Assembly (NCBI GenBank): GCA_023382335.1
Contig: JAMCPM010000011.1
Coordinates: 129,229 to 193,228, forward strand
Length of the DNA stretch: 64,000 bases
Direction of reading: 5' to 3'
DNA from: Actinomycetota bacterium
Lineage (GTDB): Bacteria; Actinomycetota; Thermoleophilia; BMS3ABIN01
Numbering within the stretch: position 1 is the stretch's first letter; the number at the start of each line of letters is the position of its first letter. The translations under genes and the position numbers were made by a program. Under the pieces are notes generated by a model that had not been told where the DNA came from, did not search any database, and saw only the letters and a program-made list of their open reading frames with translations. Of the stretch, positions 7,095-16,359 are shown one piece after another.

Positions 7095-7910
7095 CTAGAG
7101 CAGGCTGGGCTTTCTCAGGTCCTGGCAACCACAGTCTCCATCTTCGGCGGCGTCGATGGCTTCCAGGATTATACGCGACTGGATCGCGGCGTCATCCTCG
7201 AAAATCTCCTTCAGCAACCGGTGCTCCCAATCGCGGACAACGCCCTCGGCGAAATTGACCACCAGGTAGAGGGCTGCGTAGCAGGCGCCGATATCGCGTG
7301 AGAGCCACACTTCCGGACACATGCTCTGGCCGATGATGTCACCGTATGTCTGCATCATCCGGATCTCGGCCCGGCTCTCGAAACGCGGGCCTTCGGTGAC
7401 GACACAGGTGCCGCGCCCGAACACGCGCCCCCTGGCATGGTTTGCAGCAGCATCCGCCAGGCTGCCGGCCAGGCGCTGGCAGACCGGGTCGCGCATGATC
7501 AGAAGGTTACCGCCGGCAATCAGACCTTGATTTCGATCAGTGGTCAAGTCAACGAAGTCGTCCGGGATGACGATATCGCGGGGATCGAGCAGAGGATTGA
7601 TGCTGCCGACCCCTGCTTCGGAAAAAATGTTTTTGACTCCCGCCTGGTGCAGCACCCAGAAGACCTGCTGCGAGGCCTCACCGCGCGTGACTCCCCGGCG
7701 CCAGCCGTGCAGCCTGACCGTCAGGCATCGGCGTCCGGCGGCGGTCTCAAAGATTGAAAACGGTGGAGAGGCGCCATGGGGCGTTTCAAAGATGAGGTCC
7801 TTCCGGATCACCCTGGCTCCGGCGCCGGCAGCATCGGGGAAGTCACTGCCGTAAGTTCCCGAGCCGCCGATAAAAGCCCAGGCCACCTCTGGCACCGCGC
7901 CCGCGCTCAC
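7095..7910 (-). CDS. mtnP: MTA phosphorylase / purine nucleoside phosphorylase family
   Basis: A 271-residue trimeric phosphorylase of the MTAP/MTIP family, which cleaves 5'-methylthioadenosine or 6-oxopurine nucleosides with phosphate. The N-terminal AFIGGSGTYG, EAGVGSINPLLDPRDIVIPDDFVD and CVVTEGPRFESRAEIRMM segments are typical. QSMCPEVWLSRDIGACYA matches the substrate-binding GMTxxPE region but with changes. LHGW replaces the usual RHG, so substrate preference is uncertain; the mtnP symbol is provisional. It starts at GTG 7910, overlapping the upstream stop (GTGA), so it is translated with the M23-like gene. It is convergent with rtcB. Confidence 0.8.
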   Translation of the reverse strand: MSAGAVPEVAWAFIGGSGTYGSDFPDAAGAGARVIRKDLIFETPHGASPPFSIFETAAGRRCLTVRLHGWRRGVTRGEASQQVFWVLHQAGVKNIFSEAGVGSINPLLDPRDIVIPDDFVDLTTDRNQGLIAGGNLLIMRDPVCQRLAGSLADAAANHARGRVFGRGTCVVTEGPRFESRAEIRMMQTYGDIIGQSMCPEVWLSRDIGACYAALYLVVNFAEGVVRDWEHRLLKEIFEDDAAIQSRIILEAIDAAEDGDCGCQDLRKPSLL

Positions 7911-8680
7911 GGATTTGATTTCTTGGAAATGTACTCCACCTGCATGCTGACGTGGTTGCCGGTGTCGTAAGTGTAACGGCTGAGTTGCTGCTCGATGCAG
8001 CCGTCCAGCTGCCTCACGGCGCCGAGGCGGGAATCGCCGGCGCGGACCGGCTGGCCCAGCGTGCTCTGGATATTATTCAGGTGCGTTATCACCACAACCA
8101 TGTTGGAATGGTTGTTGGGCAGGATCTTCAATTCGGTATCGGGGCATTTTCCATTGAGCTTGTACGAACGGATCCCGGCGATGGTGCCGTCGACAGGCGA
8201 GTAGACGATCGTTCCCGCCGGCGCCCCGACATCGATCGAGGCTGTGGGCGAACCGGATTTTCCGCCCTCTTCCATGATGTAATAACCAGGCCCTCCCGCG
8301 GCAGACTGCGAGCCCAGGCTGGAAATAAGCGACCCGTTGATCTGATGGCCGTTGGGGGAGAGGCTCATGAGATTGTCCCCGTCGACGGGATGATAGCCGA
8401 TGGCGGTGACTTCCCGCTCGAAGATGGGCAGCATCAGTTGCATGTCGGTAACGCCGGCAAGCGCTATCTGGGCAGGTTTTTGTGTCGTGGCCAGTTCCCG
8501 GGCAGCCGACATCGTGCTCTCATCGAGAAGGGGAGTTGACGACGCCCTCGAAGAAGCAATAACAGCGATCAACGCCACCATTGCCAGAACGAGCATCGCC
8601 GAAAGAAAAGCCGCGGAGTGCCAGCGGTAACGATATCTCGCTGTGACTCGCGGCTGTAGAGTGTGGGGCTCTGAAGCCAT
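7907..8680 (-). CDS. Membrane-anchored M23-like protein, probably not catalytic
   Basis: A 257-residue protein with a short cytoplasmic N-terminus, one transmembrane segment (about residues 24-43, AAFLSAMLVLAMVALIAVIA) and an exported domain resembling a lysostaphin/M23 beta-sheet fold: DVGAPAGTIVYSPVDGTIAGI, then VVVITHLNNIQ and LGQPVRAGD. The M23 zinc ligands are not intact: there is no HxxxD, and the HxH segment reads NHVSMQ. It may bind peptidoglycan or act as a regulator rather than a hydrolase. ATG 8680 is chosen over 8743 because it places the TM close to the start. Its stop overlaps the GTG of the phosphorylase gene. Confidence 0.6.
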   Translation of the reverse strand: MASEPHTLQPRVTARYRYRWHSAAFLSAMLVLAMVALIAVIASSRASSTPLLDESTMSAARELATTQKPAQIALAGVTDMQLMLPIFEREVTAIGYHPVDGDNLMSLSPNGHQINGSLISSLGSQSAAGGPGYYIMEEGGKSGSPTASIDVGAPAGTIVYSPVDGTIAGIRSYKLNGKCPDTELKILPNNHSNMVVVITHLNNIQSTLGQPVRAGDSRLGAVRQLDGCIEQQLSRYTYDTGNHVSMQVEYISKKSNP

Positions 8681-8811
8681 ATCAGGCAAGAACCTTATCA
8701 CGACAGCGGTTAATTTCAAGTACCTTTGTGCCGTTAAGCACATTGTTTGCCGAATTTTTTACTGCCGCCGGACGGCGGACAGCTTCAGCCTTGATATATA
8801 ATGAGGGCGGC

Positions 8812-9999
8812 GTGCCGGAAACAAGCAACCATAATCCAAGTCCAGAAAAGGCCGGGCCCAGCCCACCGGATTCCGGCCATTTGAACATAAGGATCCCCCG
8901 CTGGGTCCAGATGGTGGGGCTGCCGATTCTGGTGCTGCTTACCTGGTTCATCGCCTCGGCATTGATCCAGGTCCTTTTCATCTTCGCCGCCTCGATGGTC
9001 CTGGCGCTGATGATCAATCCCCTGGTGAAACGACTGGAATGGCTGCATATCCCGCGCTACCTGGCGGTCCTTGTCGTTTTCCTCTCCCTGCTGGCGCTGA
9101 TCGTCGTCTTCCTCATCATCATCATTCCCCCTACCATCAGCCAGCTACAGGACCTGGTGAACAACCTGCCCAGTTATGTGGATACTGTCCGCGAGACCGT
9201 CCGTGGCTGGAAGTCCAGCCTCGAATCCCTGAATCTTCCATTTGACGTCAGCGCCCAGACCGACAATCTCGTCAACAGGCTGGAATCGGCTGCTGTGGAT
9301 CTTGGCTCCCTGCTTCTGGCATACTCGATCAACCTTGTCAGCGCCCTGACGACCGCCTTCCTCATAGTTGTCATTACCATTTACATGCTGCTCGATGCCA
9401 AACGCATCGGCCGCTTTGTCAGAGGCCTGTTTCCGGCCGGCCGTCAGGACGACGCCACCGATTTCATTCAGCGCAGCGAGCGGGCGGTTACCCACTGGGT
9501 AAGGGCCCAGGCGCTCCTTAGCCTGCTGATCGGCATCAGCTCCGGGCTTGGTATCTGGATCCTGGGGGCCGTAGGCATCTGGCCTCAGGGCGCCCAGTAC
9601 TCGGTCTTCTTCGGCGCCTGGGCCGGCATCATGGAATTCATTCCCTACATCGGACCGATCCTGGCGGCGGCTCCTCCGGTATTCATAGCCTTTTTTTCCT
9701 CCCCCTGGATATCACTGGCCGTCATCCTGGTATTCGTTTTCATCCAGCAGGTGGAAGGGCACGTCCTGGTGCCAAACATCATGGGGCAGGCTGTCGGGGT
9801 ACATCCGCTGGTCGTGATCTTTGCGGTGCTCGCGGGAGCAAACACCTTCGGCATCGCCGGCATGCTCCTGGCTTTGCCGATGATGGCTCTAGGCCACGAG
9901 CTCTACGGCTTTTTCAAGCCGCGGGTCAAGCTGGAAAAGTGGAAGGGCGGCTCGCCAACGCCTCCCATCAGCGGACAGAACAAACCTGAGGGCGACTGA
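8812..9999 (+). CDS. AI-2E family transporter (PerM-like)
   Basis: A 395-residue polytopic membrane protein of the AI-2E/UPF0118 family, whose members have been linked to autoinducer-2 export and Na+/H+ antiport. About eight hydrophobic segments are visible. The family C-terminal signature is EFIPYIGPILAAAPPVFIAF followed by VFIQQVEGHVLVPNIMGQAVG and HPLVVIFAVLAGA. GTG 8812 is preferred to GTG 8728; a perfect TATAAT lies at 8797-8802, so the mRNA may be nearly leaderless, although no good -35 was found. The next gene is a paralogue, 8 nt downstream. The substrate is unknown. Confidence 0.85.
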   Translation: MPETSNHNPSPEKAGPSPPDSGHLNIRIPRWVQMVGLPILVLLTWFIASALIQVLFIFAASMVLALMINPLVKRLEWLHIPRYLAVLVVFLSLLALIVVFLIIIIPPTISQLQDLVNNLPSYVDTVRETVRGWKSSLESLNLPFDVSAQTDNLVNRLESAAVDLGSLLLAYSINLVSALTTAFLIVVITIYMLLDAKRIGRFVRGLFPAGRQDDATDFIQRSERAVTHWVRAQALLSLLIGISSGLGIWILGAVGIWPQGAQYSVFFGAWAGIMEFIPYIGPILAAAPPVFIAFFSSPWISLAVILVFVFIQQVEGHVLVPNIMGQAVGVHPLVVIFAVLAGANTFGIAGMLLALPMMALGHELYGFFKPRVKLEKWKGGSPTPPISGQNKPEGD

Positions 10000-10007
10000 C
10001 CCCCAGG

Positions 10008-11120
10008 ATGCCTTCGGTCAGGAAAAAGATTCTGGTTCCCAGGTACGTGCAATACATCCTGCTGCCGCTGGCCCTCGTGCTCGGTGTATGGTTTATCAGC
10101 ATCCTGCGCACGATCATCATCATGTTTCTGCTGGCGGCGATTATCGCCTTCGTGCTCGACCAGCCGGTAAGCCTGCTGCAGGACAGGCTTCGGTTCCCTA
10201 GGGTCCTGGCGGTCGTGGTCGTGTGGCTGGTCCTGCTCGGCATCGTTGCCGGGCTGATCGCGCTCATCATCCCCAACGTCATCTCCGAGCTGAACTATCT
10301 GATCGACCATATTCCGGAATACACATCGCGCACCGAATCGATTGCCCAGGATGTGCAGAGATGGTTCACGGAGCTCGACGTCCCCTACAAACCTGACATC
10401 ACTCCGTCCGACATCGCCGGCAAACTGGCGAGTGGAGGCGAGGCGGTCGCCACACGCGCCCTGGGTTTTGCCGAGCTCCTGTTCAACACCGGCCTCAACG
10501 CCTTCCTGATCTTTGTCATCAGCATCTACATGCTTATCGATGCCCGGCGCCTGCGCCAGGTCGTCAAGAATTCTTTTCCGCCGCAGTTCAGGGATGACGC
10601 CGTGCTGCTGTTCGGACGCATGCAGCATGCGCTTGGCAGCTATCTGCGCGGCCAGCTGCTGATCTCCACGGTCATGGGGATCCTCGGGGGCATCATCGCC
10701 TTTTACGGAGGCGCTGGCGCCTACGTCTTCATCATCGCCGTCTGGGTGGCTATCACCGAGGTTGTCCCCCTGATCGGACCCTTCATCGGCGCCGCTCCGG
10801 CCGTCGTCCTGGCGTATTTCATCGTCAGTCCCGGCCGGGCGCTGATCGTGGCGCTGCTGTTCCTGGCGGTCCAGCAGCTGGAGGGCCACCTGCTTGTTCC
10901 CAAGATCATGGGCAAGAGCGTCGGCGTCCATCCTCTCTGGGTGATGTTCGCGGTGCTTAGCGGAGCCAGCATCGGCGGGCTCGCCGGCGGCCTGCTGGCA
11001 GTGCCGATGGTCGCCATCATCAAGACGGTCATCGATTTCTGCCGCGAAGAGATGATCCTGGAAAAATGGGAGCGCCCGCTTCTGGAAAAGAAGTCAGTCG
11101 AGGAAGGTGAATCCGCTTAA
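10008..11120 (+). CDS. AI-2E family transporter, second copy
   Basis: A 370-residue paralogue of the preceding gene with the same architecture of around eight transmembrane segments. The conserved C-terminal block reads EVVPLIGPFIGAAPAVVLAY, then AVQQLEGHLLVPKIMGKSVG and HPLWVMFAVLSGA. The tandem pair may form a hetero-oligomer or be a simple duplication. It starts at ATG 10008, eight bases after the first copy ends. Its 3' end overlaps the GTG proposed for the Mur ligase gene, so the three are probably one transcript. Confidence 0.85.
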   Translation: MPSVRKKILVPRYVQYILLPLALVLGVWFISILRTIIIMFLLAAIIAFVLDQPVSLLQDRLRFPRVLAVVVVWLVLLGIVAGLIALIIPNVISELNYLIDHIPEYTSRTESIAQDVQRWFTELDVPYKPDITPSDIAGKLASGGEAVATRALGFAELLFNTGLNAFLIFVISIYMLIDARRLRQVVKNSFPPQFRDDAVLLFGRMQHALGSYLRGQLLISTVMGILGGIIAFYGGAGAYVFIIAVWVAITEVVPLIGPFIGAAPAVVLAYFIVSPGRALIVALLFLAVQQLEGHLLVPKIMGKSVGVHPLWVMFAVLSGASIGGLAGGLLAVPMVAIIKTVIDFCREEMILEKWERPLLEKKSVEEGESA

Positions 11121-12693
11121 GAAGCGGCTGCGTTTGGTTTCCTCACGTACGAAAAAGCTTGATGAAATCCTGCGGGGCATGCCCGGCATTCTCAGAGCCG
11201 AGGCAACCGCGGGCGTCGAGATAACAGGCCTGGCTTACGATTCCCGGCGGGTAAGGCCGGGATACTTGTTCAGCGCCGTTCCCGGCTTCAAGATCGACGG
11301 GCATGAATTCGCCGGGCAGGCGCGGGAAGCCGGCGCCGCCGCAATACTGACCGGGCGCTGGCTCGAAGACGCAGGGCTGCCACAGATTCAGGTAGAGTCC
11401 GTCCGCAAGGCGATGGCGCTGGCCGCCCGAAATTTTTGGGATAGCCCCTCGCGCAGCCTGACGCTCATCGGCGTCACGGGCACCAACGGCAAGACGACGA
11501 CCACCTACCTGATAGATTCCATCCTCAGGGAAAATGGAATGACTACCGGTCTCATAGGTGGTATCGAATACCGCATCGGCGAACATAGCTTCGAGTCCAA
11601 ACGCACGACTCCGGAAGCTATCGATCTGGACCGCATGCTTGCGGACATGTCCGGCGCCGGCGTCAATGCCGCCGCCATCGAGGTCTCTTCCCATGGAATC
11701 GATCTCTACCGCGTCGCCTGGCTCGACTTTTCCGTCGCGGTCTTCACCAATCTTACACGCGATCATCTGGATCTTCATGGAGACATGGAGAAGTATTATC
11801 AGTCCAAGCGCAGCCTGTTCACCGGCACACTCGACGATCCCCGAAATCCCGACGCCGTGCCCTCGGGCCAGGTGCCGGCGGCAGCAATAAATATCGACGG
11901 TGAGTATGGCCTGCGGCTGGCCCGCGAGCTTTCAGAAAGAGGAGACGCTCTCCCTGGCGCCGCCGATGGAAAACCGGCAATACCGGTCACGTTCGGCATC
12001 AACGCCGATGCCGTCGTCCGCGCCGGCAACATCGAATACGCAGGCTGGGAAACCCGCTTCGACCTGTTGACTCCCTCGGGCCAGGCGCCCGTAGTGCTGA
12101 AGATTCCCGGCGCCTACAATCTCGAGAACTCGCTCGCTGCCGCGGCCGCGGCAACGGCGCTGGCGATCCCGGTGGAAGCAACTGCCGCGGGGCTTTCTGC
12201 TTCGCCGGGCGCCCCCGGCCGTTTCGAACCTGTCGACATCGACGCGCCTTTCCGGGTGGTGGTGGATTACGCCCACAACGAAGACGGACTGTCAAAAGCC
12301 CTTACTAATGCGCGAGCGCTTACCCCCGGGAAGGTCATAATCGTCTTCGGCAGCCCGGGCGAACGCGACCGTGACAAGCGGCCGGGTATGGGAAGGGTCG
12401 CCGGCGACATGTCCGACCTGGCGATCCTTACCACGGATGACTGCTACGGTGAGCCGCCTGAACAGATCCTCAACGAAACCGAAGCCGGCCTGCTGGAGTC
12501 TGATACGCATTTCTTCAGAATCCCGGACCGCAGACAGGCGATTGAAGCTGCGATCGAGGCCGCTCGTGAGGGGGACACGATCCTCATTGCCGGCAAGGGC
12601 CACGAAACCCGTCAGATCATGGCGACAGGCTCCGTGCCTTTTAACGACCGTGAAGTGGTGCTGGATATTATCGGCGCCAAGAACCGTGAGTAA
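11107..12693 (+). CDS. murE: UDP-MurNAc-tripeptide synthetase (MurE)
   Basis: Cytoplasmic Mur ligase adding the third residue of the peptidoglycan stem peptide. The substrate domain has ITGLAYDSRRVRPGYLFSAVPG. The ATP site is GVTGTNGKTTTTYLID, followed by EVSSHGIDLYRV, LTRDHLDLHGDMEKYYQSK (with the carbamylated Lys) and VVDYAHNEDGL. FGSPGERDRDKRP and AGKGHET close the C-terminal domain. The amino-acid selectivity loop normally reads DNPR for meso-diaminopimelate; here it is TTDDCYGEPP, without that Arg, so the added residue is uncertain. It starts at GTG 11107, overlapping the permease gene. It is not in a dcw cluster. Confidence 0.88.
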   Translation: MNPLKKRLRLVSSRTKKLDEILRGMPGILRAEATAGVEITGLAYDSRRVRPGYLFSAVPGFKIDGHEFAGQAREAGAAAILTGRWLEDAGLPQIQVESVRKAMALAARNFWDSPSRSLTLIGVTGTNGKTTTTYLIDSILRENGMTTGLIGGIEYRIGEHSFESKRTTPEAIDLDRMLADMSGAGVNAAAIEVSSHGIDLYRVAWLDFSVAVFTNLTRDHLDLHGDMEKYYQSKRSLFTGTLDDPRNPDAVPSGQVPAAAINIDGEYGLRLARELSERGDALPGAADGKPAIPVTFGINADAVVRAGNIEYAGWETRFDLLTPSGQAPVVLKIPGAYNLENSLAAAAAATALAIPVEATAAGLSASPGAPGRFEPVDIDAPFRVVVDYAHNEDGLSKALTNARALTPGKVIIVFGSPGERDRDKRPGMGRVAGDMSDLAILTTDDCYGEPPEQILNETEAGLLESDTHFFRIPDRRQAIEAAIEAAREGDTILIAGKGHETRQIMATGSVPFNDREVVLDIIGAKNRE

Positions 12694-12720
12694 TCAGGTT
12701 TCCCAGGATCGATCACAGTG

Positions 12721-12748
12721 AGCGGCGGGAAGCGCCCGCTTTTTTTTC
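12721..12748 (+). terminator. Rho-independent terminator after murE
   Basis: GCGGG-AAGCG-CCCGC hairpin followed by eight T residues. It lies 28 nt after the murE stop and ends the AI-2E/murE transcript. Confidence 0.85.
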
Positions 12749-12864
12749 GCGCACCTTGCGGGAAATTCTTTCTCCAGCCCTCCACCGGTTATTGCAGCCA
12801 CAATCGCGGCGTGATAATTTCACCCTGTCGCCAGTAATGACAACAGTGGACAGTGGAGGCGGTT

Positions 12865-13836
12865 ATGATGTGGAAGCGGATCGTTGGAAGTATTGTCGCC
12901 TTATTCATCTTCAACGTCACGGGGCCGTTCATGACTTCGGCCCTTGCGGTATGTGCGGTCGATCCGCCCATACCGGCAGATGGACTGGCATGGCCTGCCA
13001 GCGGACCGGTAGTCAATTCCTGGAGCCTTGATTGCGCCCGTGACTCCGGACACAGAGGCATCGACATAGATGTTCCCTCCGGAGCTCAGATCACCGCCAG
13101 CGCCGGCGGTGCAGTCATATTTACCGGATACACGCCGGGTGAATCGGGAGGCACAACGGTCTCTATCGAGCATCCCGGCGGACTCAGGACCACCTATCTC
13201 CATTTGACCGCGTTGGAGGTATCCGAGGGGCAGTACGTCGCCAAGGGACAGCCGCTTGGGAAATCGGATGGAAGACCGCTCCACTTCGGCCTCAAGATCG
13301 CCGGAGCCCGTGAGCGCTATTTCAATCCGGCGGACTATTTGCCTGCAATAGCTGCTGGAGCTTCCGAACCCGGCCAGACAGCGCCGGACGAAGCTCCGAT
13401 TGAGACGCCGGTCGTTCCCGAGCCGGCAGGCCCCGCGGATGGATACGCCTCTGTTACCGCTCCCGCTGCAGCCCCGGCCGAAACCAGCGCCAAGGAAAGT
13501 CCGGCAGCCACAGCGCCGGCATTGGCAGCAACCCAGGTTTCTGACGCGTCTCCTGTCGCCACGCCCACGCCATCCCGCACATCGAACCGGGACACCACGG
13601 TTTTGGGTGCTCAGTCCGTGCGGGCAGTTCCGGCGCTGCCATCATTCTCCAGGGAAACAGCGCCTTTTCAACATGCAGTTTTGGAGCCTGGCGGTGAGTC
13701 TGTGCACCAGTGGACGCCGTCGTCCGGCGCTGCCCGGACTCCACTTTACGCCGTCGCTCTGGCCGGCGGCGTGCTTCTGATTGTGTTTGCCGGAGGTGGG
13801 ATGGGCAGGATGGCAGGCAACCCGGCCAGCTGTTAA
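12865..13836 (+). CDS. Secreted M23-domain protein with Pro/Ala/Thr-rich tail and C-terminal anchor
   Basis: A 323-residue exported protein with a signal peptide (about residues 1-27, ending near SALAV), then an M23/LytM fold: GPVVNSWSLDCARDSGHRGIDID carries the HxxxD zinc ligands, and TTYLHL and KGQPLGKSDGRPLHFGLK follow. The usual HxH motif has lost its first His (PLHF), so activity is doubtful. A long low-complexity Pro/Ala/Thr/Glu linker leads to a C-terminal transmembrane segment (PLYAVALAGGVLLIVFAGGG), which would tether the protein at the cell surface. ATG 12865 is set by GGAGG five bases upstream. It follows the terminator, so it is probably its own transcript. Confidence 0.75.
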   Translation: MMWKRIVGSIVALFIFNVTGPFMTSALAVCAVDPPIPADGLAWPASGPVVNSWSLDCARDSGHRGIDIDVPSGAQITASAGGAVIFTGYTPGESGGTTVSIEHPGGLRTTYLHLTALEVSEGQYVAKGQPLGKSDGRPLHFGLKIAGARERYFNPADYLPAIAAGASEPGQTAPDEAPIETPVVPEPAGPADGYASVTAPAAAPAETSAKESPAATAPALAATQVSDASPVATPTPSRTSNRDTTVLGAQSVRAVPALPSFSRETAPFQHAVLEPGGESVHQWTPSSGAARTPLYAVALAGGVLLIVFAGGGMGRMAGNPASC

Positions 13837-13873
13837 TATAGCGGGGATGTCAAGCTGACCTGCCGGGTATTCC

Positions 13874-15394
13874 TTGAACAGATTCTATGTGACAACTCCC
13901 ATCTACTACGTCAATGACGTTCCCCATATCGGGCACGCCTACACGACTATTGCCGCTGACGTCCTGGCGCGCCATCACCGCCAGATGGGCGACGAGGTAT
14001 TCTTCCTGACAGGTACCGACGAACACGGCAACCCTGCTGCCAAAGCCGCCCGCAAGCGTGGGCTGACGCCGATGGAGCATGCGAACGAGATGGTCGTGAA
14101 ATTCAGGGAGCTGGTGGAGAGGGTCAACGCCACGAACGACTTCTTCATCCGCACTACCGACCTCGAACACATCCAGGCGGTACAGAAGTTCATCCAGAAG
14201 CTTTACGACAAGGGAGACATCTACCTCAAATCCTATAGCGGACTCTATTGCACTTCCTGTGAAGCCTTCTATTCAGAGAAAGAGCTCTTTGACGGTAAGT
14301 GCCCCGATCATGGAACCGTGCCCGAGACCGTCGAGGAAGAGAACTATTTCTTCCGCCTGTCCGCCTATCAGCAACAGCTGCTCGATTACTATGATTCGCA
14401 CGCCGATTTCGTTAAGCCGGCCACACGCTTCAATGAGGCCCGCAGCTTTATCGAGCATGGGCTCGAGGACATCAGTATCAGCCGCGCTACGCTTGAATGG
14501 GGCATACCCGTTCCCTGGGACGAGAGCCAGGTCGTATACGTCTGGGTGGACGCGCTTCTTAATTACATAACCGCGCTGCATTACGCCAGAAAGAACGAAG
14601 ACCTCGTTTCCCGTTTCTGGCCTGCGGATTATCACCTGATGGCCAAGGACATCCTCAAATTCCACGCCGTTATCTGGCCGGCCCTGCTGATGGCCTCGGA
14701 TTACGACCTCCCGCGCCATCTGTTCGTCCACGGATATCTGCTGCTTGGCGGGCAGAAGATGAGCAAGACCCGCGGCAACGTCCTCGACCCCTTCGAGATA
14801 ATCGACAGATACGGGGTCGACCCCTTCCGGTTCTACTGTTTCCGGGAGGTCGCCTTTGGCCAGGACGGCGTGATCTCCATGGAAGGCTTCGAGTCGCGGT
14901 ACAACTCCGAGCTGGCCAACGACCTGGGCAACCTCGTCAGCCGCACCGTCGCCATGATCGCCAAATATAACGATTCGCTGGTGCCGGAGCCGGCCGCCGG
15001 CGATGAGGATTTCTCCGGCGCAGTCCAACAGCTCACCATCGATACCGGCAAGGCACTCACGGAAGTCGACCTGACCGGCTGTCTGGAGAAGATCTGGCAA
15101 TTCGTGCGTTCGCTCAACAAGTATGTGGAAGACAGCGCCCCCTGGAACCTGGCAAAGGATGAGGCCAGCCGCGGACAGCTGAACACCGTACTCTACAACC
15201 TCGTCGAAGGGTTGCGCGTAACCGCCATACTCCTGCATCCATTCATGCCCGCATCTACGTGCGAGATACTCAGGCGCCTGGGGCACGCCTCTGACAGCGA
15301 CGCCCTCGCCCGCTCCAATGCCGACTGGGGAGGGGCAAAACCGGGAGCCCGCGTAGAAAGCGGCTCGCCGCTATTCCCCAAACTGGCCACTTAG
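13874..15394 (+). CDS. metG: Methionyl-tRNA synthetase
   Basis: Class I synthetase charging tRNA-Met. The N-terminal YVTTPIYYVNDVPHIGHAYT carries the HIGH-like motif, LTGTDEHGNPAAKAA follows, and KMSKTRGNVLDP is the KMSKS loop. A zinc knuckle (LYCTSCEAFY with KCPDH) sits near residue 130. At 506 residues it lacks the C-terminal EMAP/Trbp111 tRNA-binding domain seen in longer forms, which is normal for the short type. It begins with TTG 13874 and is followed 17 nt later by tatD, a common metG-tatD pairing. Confidence 0.95.
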   Translation: MNRFYVTTPIYYVNDVPHIGHAYTTIAADVLARHHRQMGDEVFFLTGTDEHGNPAAKAARKRGLTPMEHANEMVVKFRELVERVNATNDFFIRTTDLEHIQAVQKFIQKLYDKGDIYLKSYSGLYCTSCEAFYSEKELFDGKCPDHGTVPETVEEENYFFRLSAYQQQLLDYYDSHADFVKPATRFNEARSFIEHGLEDISISRATLEWGIPVPWDESQVVYVWVDALLNYITALHYARKNEDLVSRFWPADYHLMAKDILKFHAVIWPALLMASDYDLPRHLFVHGYLLLGGQKMSKTRGNVLDPFEIIDRYGVDPFRFYCFREVAFGQDGVISMEGFESRYNSELANDLGNLVSRTVAMIAKYNDSLVPEPAAGDEDFSGAVQQLTIDTGKALTEVDLTGCLEKIWQFVRSLNKYVEDSAPWNLAKDEASRGQLNTVLYNLVEGLRVTAILLHPFMPASTCEILRRLGHASDSDALARSNADWGGAKPGARVESGSPLFPKLAT

Positions 15395-15411
15395 GGCTTG
15401 CCGGCTGCATC

Positions 15412-16176
15412 ATGCCGCCCCTGGTCGACAGCCACGCCCACCTGGACCTGCTCGAGGACCCCCAAAGCGCCCTGACCGCGGCGCGCCAGGCCGGCGTCGA
15501 GAAGATCATCGCGGTCGGCATCGATCTGGTTTCCAGCCGCATGGCTGTGGATTTCTCGGCCGCAAGCGAAGAGGTTTATGCCTCTGTGGGGATCCACCCC
15601 CACGATGCTGCAAACGTCGATGACAAGGCACTGTCCGAGTTACAATCGCTCGCCGCATCGGACAAAGTCGTCGCCATCGGGGAGACCGGCCTCGATTATT
15701 ACCGCGACCGGGCGCCCCGCGAGAGCCAGAAAGCCGCTTTTATCGAGCACATGGAGCTCGCTCGACGGACAGGCCTGGCCCTGATAGTCCATTCACGCGA
15801 AGCCACAGAAGACGTCATGCAAATGTTGGACAAACATGCCGCCGGTCTCACAGTCATACTGCACTGCTTCTCCCTTCACGGACACGTAGAGGAATGCGCC
15901 GAGCGGGGCTATTTCATGTCTGTCGCCGGCAATGTTACCTTCAAGAACGCAGCCGGGCTGCGTGAGGCGGTAGTAAAGATCCCGCAAGAGCTGCTTCTCA
16001 CTGAGACCGACTCTCCCTATCTGTCACCCGTCCCGAATCGGGGCAAGAAGAACCAGCCAGCCTGGGTCGCCAGCGTCCTTGAGGAGATCGCCCGCCTGCG
16101 CGCCGTCGACGCCGGCCTGCTGGCCGGAGCAGTGCTCAGGAATTTTCAGGCCGCGTTCAGCGCCACCGCGCCTTGA
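15412..16176 (+). CDS. tatD: TatD-family metal-dependent hydrolase
   Basis: A 254-residue TatD DNase-family amidohydrolase-fold protein. The N-terminal DSHAHLDLLEDP supplies the two His ligands. Later motifs are IGETGLDYYRD, VHSREATEDVM, LHCFSLHG and LTETDSPYLSPVPNRGKKNQP with the conserved Asp. Family members have 3'-5' exonuclease activity in DNA repair. It lies directly after metG and is followed by about 180 bp of intergenic DNA holding the isc promoter. Confidence 0.93.
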   Translation: MPPLVDSHAHLDLLEDPQSALTAARQAGVEKIIAVGIDLVSSRMAVDFSAASEEVYASVGIHPHDAANVDDKALSELQSLAASDKVVAIGETGLDYYRDRAPRESQKAAFIEHMELARRTGLALIVHSREATEDVMQMLDKHAAGLTVILHCFSLHGHVEECAERGYFMSVAGNVTFKNAAGLREAVVKIPQELLLTETDSPYLSPVPNRGKKNQPAWVASVLEEIARLRAVDAGLLAGAVLRNFQAAFSATAP

Positions 16177-16321
16177 TACGGCAGAACGCGGCCTGCAACT
16201 TTCTGGCACCCGGCTAGATACTCCCGGACGTCCCTTCTTTCCTCGCATATTTCTGTTACTGGCCGATCGGACGGCTGTGTTTGACCCGATTCCGTGCCGG
16301 GTAAACCTAGTTGTATTAATG

Positions 16322-16350
16322 TTGACTCCACAATTACACAATAATAAAAT
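16322..16350 (+). promoter_or_regulatory. Sigma-70 promoter of the Rrf2-TusA/isc operon, predicted leaderless
   Basis: TTGACT at 16322-16327, a 17-base spacer and TAAAAT at 16345-16350. Initiation about seven bases later falls at 16357, where TTG-ATG start codons stand, and there is no Shine-Dalgarno sequence. The transcript should therefore start at or next to the start codon. Confidence 0.78.
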
Positions 16351-16359
16351 ACGGCCTTG

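Noticed and set aside
9903-10931. 342-codon minus-strand open frame
   Set aside because: Shadow of the second AI-2E gene; composition dominated by Asp, Gln and His.
14273-15286. 337-codon minus-strand open frame
   Set aside because: Antisense to metG, with no domain visible.
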